Assembly: GCA_903885525.1 (NCBI GenBank)
Contig: CAISJA010000157.1
Span: 1 to 20,468, forward strand
DNA length: 20,468 nt
Source of the DNA: an uncultured Opitutaceae bacterium
Lineage (GTDB): Bacteria; Verrucomicrobiota; Verrucomicrobiia; Opitutales; Opitutaceae
Reading direction: 5' to 3'
The notes under the pieces were generated by a model that searched no databases, was not told where the DNA came from, and saw nothing but the letters and a program-made list of their open reading frames with translations. The position numbers and the translations under genes are program-made. Of the stretch, positions 8,139 through 15,176 are shown piece by piece; within the stretch, counting starts at the first letter, position 1; each line of letters starts with the position of its first letter.

Positions 8139-8161
8139 CTTCGCGTCCATTCGCGGTAAAT
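8139..8161. repeat. Intergenic repeat fragment (TTCGCGTCCATTCGCGG type)
   Basis: CTTCGCGTCCATTCGCGGTAAA begins right after the kinase stop codon. TTCGCG occurs twice in the unit. I recognise it as one of the common short post-gene repeats of Opitutaceae-like genomes; this is memory, not a search. It is the fourth such fragment in 1.9 kb. Confidence 0.4.
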
Positions 8162-8282
8162 GTCCCCCCTCGGTTGCCCGTTGCGAACGTCGGGCTCTGA
8201 GTGGTGTGCCCGGCGCGATTCGTCAGGCGGAACAGGGTGGACCGCCCCAGGCCAGACGTGCGAGGCACGCGACGGAAGGACG

Positions 8283-8298
8283 GCCCGCTGCAACGGGC
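8283..8298 (-). terminator. Possible terminator hairpin between convergent genes
   Basis: GCCCG, six-base loop, CGGGC lies five bases past the stop codon of the leftward malic enzyme gene, in the gap shared with the convergent kinase gene. The stem is only 5 bp and there is no T-tract. Confidence 0.25.
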
Positions 8299-8302
8299 AG
8301 GA

Positions 8303-9947
8303 TCAGACGTAGCTCTCGTATTTTGGGTTGTACATCGTGTCCTTGATCAGGGCGGGGAGGTCCTCCGGGCGCAGCATGCGGGTGAGACCGCGCTTGAAGG
8401 CGTTGTCGGCCACGGCGACGGCGATGGCGGCGGAGACCTCGCGGATACGCTTCAGGTCGGGATAGACGCGGCCGAGCTGGAGGTCGCCTTCCGTGACAAG
8501 GCTGGCGAGGGTGCGGGCGGCGATGAAGAACATCTCATCGGTCACGCGGCTCGACTGGCTGGCGATGACACCCAGGCCGACGCCCGGGAAGATGTAGCTG
8601 TTGTTGCCCTGGCCGGGGGTGTGCGTGACGCCGTTGAGCGTGACGGGGGGCGAACGGGCTGCCGCTGGCGAAGATCGCGCGGCCGTCGGTCCACCCGTAG
8701 GCCTGCGCGGCCGAGCACTCGGCCTTGGAGGTGGGGTTGGACAGGGCAAAGATCACCGGACGAGGGTTGAGCCGGCCCATGGCCCTGACGATGGGCTCGG
8801 TGAAGCCCTGCGCCATGCCCGAGACGCCGATGAGCATGGTCGGGCGGAGGGCCTCCACGGCTTCGAGCAGGGTGGCGACCGGGGCATGCTCGTGGGCGTA
8901 GGGGAGCTTGTGCTCGGCGAGGTCGGTCCGGCTGCGCACAACGAGTCCCTTCGAGTCCACGAACCAGCATTGGCGGCGGGCGTCGGCCTCGCCCACGCCC
9001 TCGGCCTTGAGGGCCTCGACGATCAGGTCGCCGATGCCGATGCCGGCCTCGCCGGCGCCGAGGAAGAGGAAGCGCATGTCGGCGAGCTTGCCACCGGTCA
9101 GGCGCAGCGAGGAATAGGCGCCGGACAGGGTGACGCCGGCGGTGCCCTGGATGTCGTCGTTGAAGGTGCAGGTGCGGTCGCGGTAGCGGTGGAGCAGGCG
9201 GAAGGCGTTGCTGTTGCCGAAATCCTCGAACTGGAGGCAGGCGCGCGGGAAGACTTGCTGGATGGAGAGGACAAACTCCTCGACGAGGTCGTCGTAGGCC
9301 TGGCCGCGGAGGCGGGCCTCGGGGAGGCCGAGGTAGAGCGGATCGGCGAGGAGGGCGGGATTGTTGGTGCCGACATCGAGCATGATGGGCAGGGCCTGGG
9401 CGGGGGGGATGCCGGCGCAGGCGGTGTAGAGGGAGAGCTTGCCCACGGGGATGCCCATGCCGTTGGCGCCGAGATCGCCGAGGCCGAGGATGCGTTCGCC
9501 ATCGGTCACCACGATGATGCGGACGTCATCGAGCGGCCAGTTTTGCAGGAGCGACTTGATGCGGCCGCGGTCGCGGCTGGTGATATAGAGGCCGCGGGGG
9601 CGGCGGAAGATGTGGCCGTACTTCTGGCAGGCGAGGCCGACCGTCGGGGTGTAGATGATGGGCATCATTTCCTCGAGGTTTTCGATGACCAGGCGGTAGA
9701 ACAGCGCCTCGTTGCGCTCCTGGAGGGAGACGAGGTAGATGTACTTCTCGAGCTCGGTGGACTTGCGGTGGAAATTCTCCAGCACGCGTTCCAGCTGCTG
9801 GTCCTGGGTGGCGACGCGGGGCGGGAGGAGGCCGCGCAGACCGAGGGCGTCGCGCTCGTTTTCGGCAAAGGCCGTGCCTTTGTTGAGCAGGGGGTCGTGC
9901 AGAAGCTCGACGCCGCGTTTGCCTTGGAGATGAAGGGTGGCTGTCAT
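8303..9947 (-). pseudogene. maeA: NAD-type malic enzyme, interrupted by a one-base frameshift
   Basis: Oxidative decarboxylation of malate to pyruvate. From ATG 9947 the frame shows the malic enzyme landmarks in order: YTPTVG with the catalytic Tyr (about 99), GDLGANGMGIPVGK with Lys170, the metal site around EDFG (241-243), the signature FNDDIQGTAGV (263-272) and the dinucleotide motif GAGEAG (297-302). At residue about 432, after SGSPFAP, the frame is lost and would end at 8535. The next frame continues the family exactly with VTLNGVTHTPGQGN and runs to TGA at 8303. One extra C in the six-C run (plus-strand G run 8645-8650) explains this. Repaired length is about 547 residues, normal for the NAD-dependent class. 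A sequencing error, a real null allele or slippage are all possible. No Shine-Dalgarno precedes the start. Confidence 0.88.
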
Positions 9948-10058
9948 GGCGGATACTGGGATGGGAGGTTGAACCGGATTTTCCTCAGTCTATCCGGGAT
10001 TTGGCGGAAGCAGAAGGGGGATCAGGGCCGCGGGGGGCGTTAATCACGCGGGGGCACC

Positions 10059-10132
10059 GCGCCCAAGCCTCCGGCTAATAGACTGGCGCGCGTGCTTTTT
10101 CGCAAAAAATGAGTGGTCTTGGGCGCAGCCGG
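10059..10132. repeat. Interleaved inverted repeats ahead of tcdA
   Basis: GCGCCCAAG (10059-10067) is the exact inverse of CTTGGGCGC (10118-10126), and CCGGCT (10071-10076) is the inverse of AGCCGG (10127-10132). The arms alternate, a pseudoknot-like order, and the loop holds a small TTTTTCGCAAAAA palindrome (10096-10108). Function unknown. Confidence 0.35.
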
Positions 10133-10171
10133 GGCTACGTCTTCCCTTCCGGCATTTCCCCGGGGGTCTCC

Positions 10172-10954
10172 ATGGACGCAGCCTATCTCCAACGTTTCGG
10201 CGGCATCGCGCGCCTCTTCGGGGCGGAGGCCCTGCCGCGCCTGGGCGCGGCGCACGTCGCGGTGGTCGGGGTCGGCGGAGTGGGTTCGTGGGTGGTGGAG
10301 GGGCTGGCCCGCTCCGGGGTCGGTGCCCTGACCCTGATCGATCTGGATGACGTCTGCGTGACCAACACCAACCGCCAGGCGCACGCGCTGGAGGGCACGG
10401 TCGGGCGGCCGAAGGTGGAGGTGCTGGCCGAGCGCGTGCGCGCCATCAATCCCGGCTGCCGGGTCGTGCCGGTGCCGGAATACCTGACGGCGCGGAATGC
10501 CGACACCCTGCTGGCGGAGGGCCGCGCGTGGGTGGTCGATGCGATCGACGGCCTGGGCAACAAGGCGCTGCTCCTCGCCACCTGTGTGCGACGGGGGCAG
10601 CCGGTGCTGACGGTCGGCGGGGCCGGCGGCCGTCGTGATGCCACCCGGATCCGCTGCGCCGATCTCGGGCAGGCTCAGGGCGACGAGCTGCTGCGGCTCG
10701 TGCGCAAGAAGCTGCGGCGGGAACACGGTTTCGCCCAAGGCGAGGGCAATGTCTATGGGATTCCCAGCATCTACTCGAACGAGAAGCCGGTTTACCCTTG
10801 GGTGGATGGCCGCTGTGCGGCTGAACCTGAGCCAGGCAGCAGCCTGAAACTCGATTGCGCCAGCGGATTCGGCACGGGGGTGTTCGTCACCGGCGCCTTT
10901 GGTTTCGCTGCGGCGGGCGAGGTGGTCCGCCGGATCGCCACCGGGGCGCCATGA
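10172..10954 (+). CDS. tcdA: tRNA threonylcarbamoyladenosine dehydratase (TcdA/CsdL family)
   Basis: 260 residues, close to E. coli TcdA. An E1/ThiF-type nucleotide-binding fold opens with YLQRFGGIARLFG, then VAVVGVGGVGSW (glycine-rich loop 33-38), LIDLDDVCVTNTNRQ, DAIDGLGNK, and the family-typical ending YSNEKP and LDCASGFGTGVFVTGAFGFAAAGEVV. The enzyme uses ATP to cyclise threonylcarbamoyladenosine at position 37 of ANN-decoding tRNAs. I chose ATG 10172 because the family alignment begins at YLQRF; an in-frame ATG at 10109 would add 21 residues unlike the family and lies in the inverted-repeat region. A sulfur acceptor relation (CsdA/CsdE) is known in E. coli; a SufE-like gene lies 3 kb away here, not linked. 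No Shine-Dalgarno. Confidence 0.93.
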   Translation: MDAAYLQRFGGIARLFGAEALPRLGAAHVAVVGVGGVGSWVVEGLARSGVGALTLIDLDDVCVTNTNRQAHALEGTVGRPKVEVLAERVRAINPGCRVVPVPEYLTARNADTLLAEGRAWVVDAIDGLGNKALLLATCVRRGQPVLTVGGAGGRRDATRIRCADLGQAQGDELLRLVRKKLRREHGFAQGEGNVYGIPSIYSNEKPVYPWVDGRCAAEPEPGSSLKLDCASGFGTGVFVTGAFGFAAAGEVVRRIATGAP

Positions 10955-11035
10955 GGGGCAGCGGCAGGGAACCGACTACCACCACCGCCCGGAGGGAGCC
11001 AGGGAGCGAGGGGAGGTCACGGGCCGCCGCCACCC

Positions 11036-12466
11036 TCAGGCCGGCTGGGCGAGGGGGCCGAGCAGCGAGCGGATGACATCGGCGGCGCTGTAGCTGTCGC
11101 GGCCGGGCTGGACGAAGCGCAGGATTTCGGGCAATTCGTCGCCGGCGGTCAGGATCGGCATTTCGGGCAGGCCGGCGCGCACCTGGCCCACGCCCACGGT
11201 GGCCGCCAGGCCGTTGCACAGGCATTTGCGGCCGGCGAGTTCGCTGGGGGCGCCTTCCTTGCGCGTGTAGTCGTCCTCCGGCTCGGCGGCGCAGCGGTAG
11301 CCGACGGAGCCGTCGGCCCGGCGGAAGAGCGTGCGGAGATAGCCCAGGTCGCAGATGCGCCTGCGGGCGGCGTAGGTGGCGGCTTCGGAGAGGGTGCCGG
11401 CCAGTTGCGCCACTTTGAAGGGGAAGCCCGTGGGCGAAGCGAGGGGGTCGGTGAAGACCCGCATCGTGCCGGCGCGGATCGCTTCGCGCAGCCGGCGCTT
11501 CAGGTCGGGGATGATGCCGGACTCCTCGCACATGGCGAAGGCCGTGCCGATCTGCACGCCGGCGGCACCGGCGGCGAGGGCTTCGGTCACCTTCTCCGGC
11601 CGGGAGAAGGCGCCCGCCAGCCAGAAGGGGAGGCCGATTTCACGGATTTTGGGCAGATCGGGCAGATCGCGAGGGCCGTAGATCGGTTCCCCGGAGGCGG
11701 AAAGTTGCATCGGGCCGCGGGGGGGCGCGTTGTGGCCGCCGGCCACGGCCCCCTCGACGACAAAGCCATCGACCTTGCCGTTGGACTTCCGGGCCAGGGT
11801 GAGGGCGAGGGTGGCGGAAGTGATGATGGCCAAAAACTTCGGGCGGGGCAGCGCCGGCGGGTTGGCGGGGAAGAGAGTGAGCGGCTCGAACCGCAGCAGG
11901 CAGGGCGTATCGGGGGTCGCGCCCTCGACGTCGATCTTGAGCTCCGCGGCTTCGCCGCGGGCAAAGGCATCCAGCGCGCCCGGGATGCTGCGGGGAATGC
12001 CGGCGCCCATCAGCACATAGTCCACTTTCGCCAACATGGCGCCGTAAAGCGAGGCCAGGGTGGGCAGCTGGATTTTTTCGAGGAGATTGATCCCGATGCG
12101 GCCAGGGTGACCTTCCTTGGCGAGCCAGACCTCGGCGAAATTGGCCAACACCACCAGCTCGGTGAAGGCGGCGCTCGGATTCAGGGTCGGCATCGGCACC
12201 GCTTTCATGGTGGCTTCGGCCGCCACCCCACCGGGCACATAGTAGTCGTTCCAGATGCGCTCGGCGATCGCAGGCAGGGGGAAATGATCAAAGGCCCGGC
12301 GCAGGTGACCACCGGGATCGCCTTGTTGCAATTTTCTGGCTTGGACGGCAGCCAGCAGGGTTCCCGAGACCACACCGAGCTGTCCAGTGACGGAGACGGC
12401 CCGCGCCAAGCGCCAGCCGGAAACAGCGACCCCCATCCCGCCTTGAATGATTACTGGATTTGACAT
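11036..12466 (-). CDS. Nitronate monooxygenase / 2-nitropropane dioxygenase-family flavoprotein
   Basis: 476 residues. An FMN-binding TIM barrel starts with VIIQGGMGVAVSG (residues 5-17), has MGAGIP (153-158), GFVVEGAVAGGH with the probable catalytic His245, and the phosphate-binding AAGVQIGTAFAMCEESG near 301-317. These fit the family that oxidises alkyl nitronates, though many members have unknown substrates and some act as enoyl reductases (PfaD/FabK relatives). It is longer than the 320-350 residues of classical enzymes; the extra C-terminal part holds a CLC motif in GRKCLCNGL and resembles the larger subgroup. Its end lies about 80 bases from tcdA on the opposite strand. The start at ATG 12466 has no Shine-Dalgarno and is fixed by the family N-terminus. 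The substrate cannot be predicted. Confidence 0.85.
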   Translation of the reverse strand: MSNPVIIQGGMGVAVSGWRLARAVSVTGQLGVVSGTLLAAVQARKLQQGDPGGHLRRAFDHFPLPAIAERIWNDYYVPGGVAAEATMKAVPMPTLNPSAAFTELVVLANFAEVWLAKEGHPGRIGINLLEKIQLPTLASLYGAMLAKVDYVLMGAGIPRSIPGALDAFARGEAAELKIDVEGATPDTPCLLRFEPLTLFPANPPALPRPKFLAIITSATLALTLARKSNGKVDGFVVEGAVAGGHNAPPRGPMQLSASGEPIYGPRDLPDLPKIREIGLPFWLAGAFSRPEKVTEALAAGAAGVQIGTAFAMCEESGIIPDLKRRLREAIRAGTMRVFTDPLASPTGFPFKVAQLAGTLSEAATYAARRRICDLGYLRTLFRRADGSVGYRCAAEPEDDYTRKEGAPSELAGRKCLCNGLAATVGVGQVRAGLPEMPILTAGDELPEILRFVQPGRDSYSAADVIRSLLGPLAQPA

Positions 12467-12614
12467 AGAGATAACACGTCGGCCCGCCGTTTGACGGCAG
12501 GCTACCGCCTCTCTAGCACGAGGGATTTTCGGGCAATTGAAAAGAACCGATTTCGCCCGGAGCGTAATATATTCGACGAGGCCGGGATGGTGGTCGATTT
12601 TATGTTAAATTGTT

Positions 12615-13463
12615 TCAGGTAAGAAAGAAGCGAATGAAATTCTCCTCCACCAATGAAGCCAATTCACCCAAGGGCATCGCGCGGACCTCGGCCAGACCAG
12701 AATAAGCGAGGGTGATGTTGCCGGGGTGGTTGACCCGCTCCCCGGTGGGCGAGGGGGGCAGGGGATGGCGGTCCAGGGGGAGCGGGACTGGCATGGCCGG
12801 GGCGTCGGTTTCGGCCAGCAGGCGGTCTAGCGGGACCCGTTTGAACGCTTCCCGGCGGGCGGCGTGGTGCTCGCCGGTGAAGGCGGCGTTGAAGGAGAAG
12901 TAGGCGCCGAGGTCCGCGAAGGCGGGCACCATTTCCGGCGGCCCGCTGTAGGCATGGAGCAGAAAGCCGCGGGGAGGGACGTTGACGTGCCGGAGGATGC
13001 CCTCAAGGGCGCCGAAGGCCTGCAGGCAGTGGATGGCGACGGGCCGGTTTTCCGTGGCGGCCAGGGCGAGTTGCTTGAGCATGACCTCGCCCTGTTCCGG
13101 GAGAGAGGCGCGGCGCAGCCCGGCGAGGCGGGGATCATCGGGCCGGGCGCTGTCCAGCATCCAGCGGTCGAGCCCGATCTCGCCCACGGCGGCGCGCGGG
13201 TCGGCCGCGAGCCGGGCTTGGAGCAGAGCGAACCAGTCGGGCGGGCGGTTGCCGCAGTCCCAGGGATGGACGCCGTAGCTCGGCAGCACCCAGTCGTAGC
13301 AGCGGGCGAGCGCGGCGATCACCGGCCAATCGGCCGGGCAGGCCCCGTTGACCACCGCTCGCCGGAGTCCGGCGGCCCGGACGGCGTCGTCGATCGCGGG
13401 TTGGTGTGGCACGAGCCAGTCGTCGTGGAAGTGATTGTGGGCGTCGTAGAGCGGCGGGAGCAC
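12615..13463 (-). CDS. TatD-family metal-dependent hydrolase
   Basis: 282 residues, starting with GTG because an in-frame TAG lies only a few codons upstream. Metal ligands of the TatD amidohydrolase fold are visible: HNH (His9, His11), Glu95 in GEIGLD, His145 in AIHCLQ, His170 in LLHAYSG and Asp220 in ETDAP. Family members act as 3'-5' deoxyribonucleases or D-aminoacyl/phosphoesterase-type hydrolases; the exact substrate is unknown. Between ETDAP and the conserved NHPGN there is a proline-rich loop (residues about 232-245, HPLPPSPTGERV) that looks like a translated GC-rich palindromic repeat. About 150 bases separate it from the next minus-strand gene, so a shared transcript is possible. No Shine-Dalgarno. 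Confidence 0.88.
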   Translation of the reverse strand: MLPPLYDAHNHFHDDWLVPHQPAIDDAVRAAGLRRAVVNGACPADWPVIAALARCYDWVLPSYGVHPWDCGNRPPDWFALLQARLAADPRAAVGEIGLDRWMLDSARPDDPRLAGLRRASLPEQGEVMLKQLALAATENRPVAIHCLQAFGALEGILRHVNVPPRGFLLHAYSGPPEMVPAFADLGAYFSFNAAFTGEHHAARREAFKRVPLDRLLAETDAPAMPVPLPLDRHPLPPSPTGERVNHPGNITLAYSGLAEVRAMPLGELASLVEENFIRFFLT

Positions 13464-13585
13464 CGGGCCAGACTAGCGGTCCCGGGTACGCGGCAAAGCA
13501 GAATTGTTCCCGGCGTTCACAGTAGGGCTAAAGCCGGGCGGCAAACGCGCCGTTAAGCTGGACAACCAAGGAAGGAACCCCGTCC

Positions 13586-14044
13586 ATGACGGACAACATG
13601 CTCATAGACTTACCAGAACTCCGGCTTCCGCGCGACATGGCGTGGAGGGTGCGCTTCGTCGAGGCGGTGGAGCAACATGCCCGCCGGCTCGGAATCTCCG
13701 GGCATTTCAAGGCGCCGAGGTTTTTCGGTTATTATTTCACCGGACCGCATCCCGTGGTGGTGGCCGGGCACTGGACCGTGATGCTGGATGCCGTGCCACT
13801 GATGCGCCGGCTGCGCAAGACTGTGGACGACGCCACGCAAAACCGGTTCAGCATCTCCAGCGTGGCCGAAGGCGAGGAGCCCGAGTTCATGCTGGTGCAT
13901 GACCGGTACGACGGTTCCTGCTGGCTCTGGGATTATGCCCACGGCCGGCGCTTCCTCGAGGCAAACGATCCTGTGACGGCCTGGGGCCGGCTGGAGGATA
14001 TGCTGGGCGACCGGGGTGACGACAGCGACTCCGATCTATCCTGA
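13586..14044 (+). CDS. Hypothetical protein, 152 residues
   Basis: Not recognised. This is one of the few genes here with a good Shine-Dalgarno: AAGGAAGG about ten bases before ATG 13586, which supports the start. The product is soluble-looking, without signal peptide or membrane segment. It is rich in aromatic residues in the middle (RFFGYYF, and later WLWDYAHG) and ends in an acidic tail (GDRGDDSDSD). Codon use is like its neighbours. Its last nine bases overlap the end of the convergent SufE-like gene. No function is proposed. Confidence 0.72.
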   Translation: MTDNMLIDLPELRLPRDMAWRVRFVEAVEQHARRLGISGHFKAPRFFGYYFTGPHPVVVAGHWTVMLDAVPLMRRLRKTVDDATQNRFSISSVAEGEEPEFMLVHDRYDGSCWLWDYAHGRRFLEANDPVTAWGRLEDMLGDRGDDSDSDLS

Positions 14045-14461
14045 TTCCGCCGCGGTATGGCTCGTGGCCAAACCCCTCAGGCGGGCGCGCACGCTGCGCA
14101 GCCCGTGGAGGCGGGTCGGGGAGAGCTGGCGGTCGAGCGCGAGTTTTTCCACCAACGACGGCTCAAGGGCGATGACCTCGGCGGGGGTTGCTCCGGTGTA
14201 GAGATCGACGTAGAGCGCCAGGAGGCCACGCACCAGCGGCGAATCGGCATCGCTGCGAAAGTGGCAGAGCCCGTCGCTGACATCCCCGGCGATCCAGGCG
14301 GAGGAAATGCAGCCAGGAACCAAGTTGGCTTCGACCCGCTCCGCCCCCTCCAGCGCCGGGCGCCGCCGGGCCCGGTCTACGATCACGGCCAGGCGTTCCT
14401 GGGCGTCTTCGATCAGGAGCAGGTCATCGATCATCCGCTGCTGTTTTTCCACCAGGGTCAC
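14036..14461 (-). CDS. sufE: SufE-like cysteine desulfuration protein
   Basis: 141 residues from GTG 14461. SufE accepts persulfide sulfur from the desulfurase SufS and passes it to Fe-S cluster assembly. The family pattern is clear: EKQQRMIDDL at the start, IEDAQERL, LVPGCISSAW with the active cysteine, FRSDADSPLVRGLLALYVDLY and a C-terminal segment with SPTRLHGLRS. With this start the cysteine is residue 51, the same number as in E. coli SufE, which favours 14461 over the further-upstream in-frame TTG at 14497. No SufS or SufBCD gene is in the window, so this is an isolated copy. The stop overlaps the convergent neighbour by nine bases. No Shine-Dalgarno. Confidence 0.88.
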   Translation of the reverse strand: MTLVEKQQRMIDDLLLIEDAQERLAVIVDRARRRPALEGAERVEANLVPGCISSAWIAGDVSDGLCHFRSDADSPLVRGLLALYVDLYTGATPAEVIALEPSLVEKLALDRQLSPTRLHGLRSVRARLRGLATSHTAAESG

Positions 14462-14675
14462 AGGCGGGAGCGTGCGGGATAAAAATACGGGTGGCAAGCC
14501 GTGGAGGCGGGAGAGGGAGCACCCGGGCTTCGTCCCATGAGGCAGGATCGCGGCGCGCGAAACATGCGGGCGGAGGAGCGGGGCGCGGGGGCAACCGCAG
14601 CACCAGCCGTTTGGATTCCGGACGGTGCAGTCCTCTGAAAAGATGCCGATGCCCGGAGGCGCGGGGGCCGGGCGG

Positions 14676-14996
14676 TCAGGCCGATTCCACCACTACGGCG
14701 GTGCCGTAGCAGAGGACCTCGGTGACGCCGGCCATGACCTCGGTGGCGTCGTAACGGATGCCGATGATCGCGTTGGCGCCCCGTTCCTGCGCATGGGCGC
14801 ACATGCGCGCAAAGGCGTCCTGGCGGGCGCGCTCGCAGAGGTCGGTGTAGAGCGTGATGTCGCCGCCGAAGATGGTTTGGATGCTGGCACCGATGTTGCC
14901 GAGGACGGAGCGGGAGCGGACGACGATGCCGCGGACGGTGCCCAGTTCGCGTGTGATGCGCTGGCCGGTGAGGGTGAAGGCGGTGGTGTTTTGCAT
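14676..14996 (-). CDS. YbjQ/UPF0145 family protein
   Basis: 106 residues, matching the about 107 of E. coli YbjQ. The sequence has the family hallmarks: a conserved basic-glycine stretch VRGIVVRSRSVLGNI, then IFGGDITLYTDLCERAR, ARMCAHAQERGANAIIGIRYD and a closing VLCYGTAVVVES. The domain is sometimes called putative heavy-metal-binding, but the biochemical role is not established. The start at ATG 14996 was chosen because the family begins a few residues before TLTGQRI; the frame is open further upstream without similarity. It lies divergently from the TPR gene with a 180-base gap in which I see no clear promoter. Confidence 0.87.
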   Translation of the reverse strand: MQNTTAFTLTGQRITRELGTVRGIVVRSRSVLGNIGASIQTIFGGDITLYTDLCERARQDAFARMCAHAQERGANAIIGIRYDATEVMAGVTEVLCYGTAVVVESA

Positions 14997-15176
14997 GGAG
15001 AAGAAGGAGGCGGGGGCCGAGGAGGCGAAGGTTGAACCGGACGCGGTTTTTCTGTGGAAATGGTCCGGCCGGCGCGAGCAGTTTCCAATTGCAAAACCGG
15101 TCGGCATTTCAAGGGAGGAGGCGGGACCGCGCGAGGCTTGCCACCGCGCGCCGGCCTTGGCAGATTGGCCGTTTCC

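Noticed and set aside
8601..10043. 480-codon open frame on the plus strand opposite the malic enzyme gene
   Set aside because: The minus strand carries all malic enzyme motifs; the plus-strand product is a biased Gly/Glu/Ala sequence typical of antisense in GC-rich DNA.
14461..14497. Upstream TTG 14497 as start of the SufE-like gene
   Set aside because: The extra 12 residues do not fit the family, and GTG 14461 puts the active cysteine at position 51 as in E. coli.
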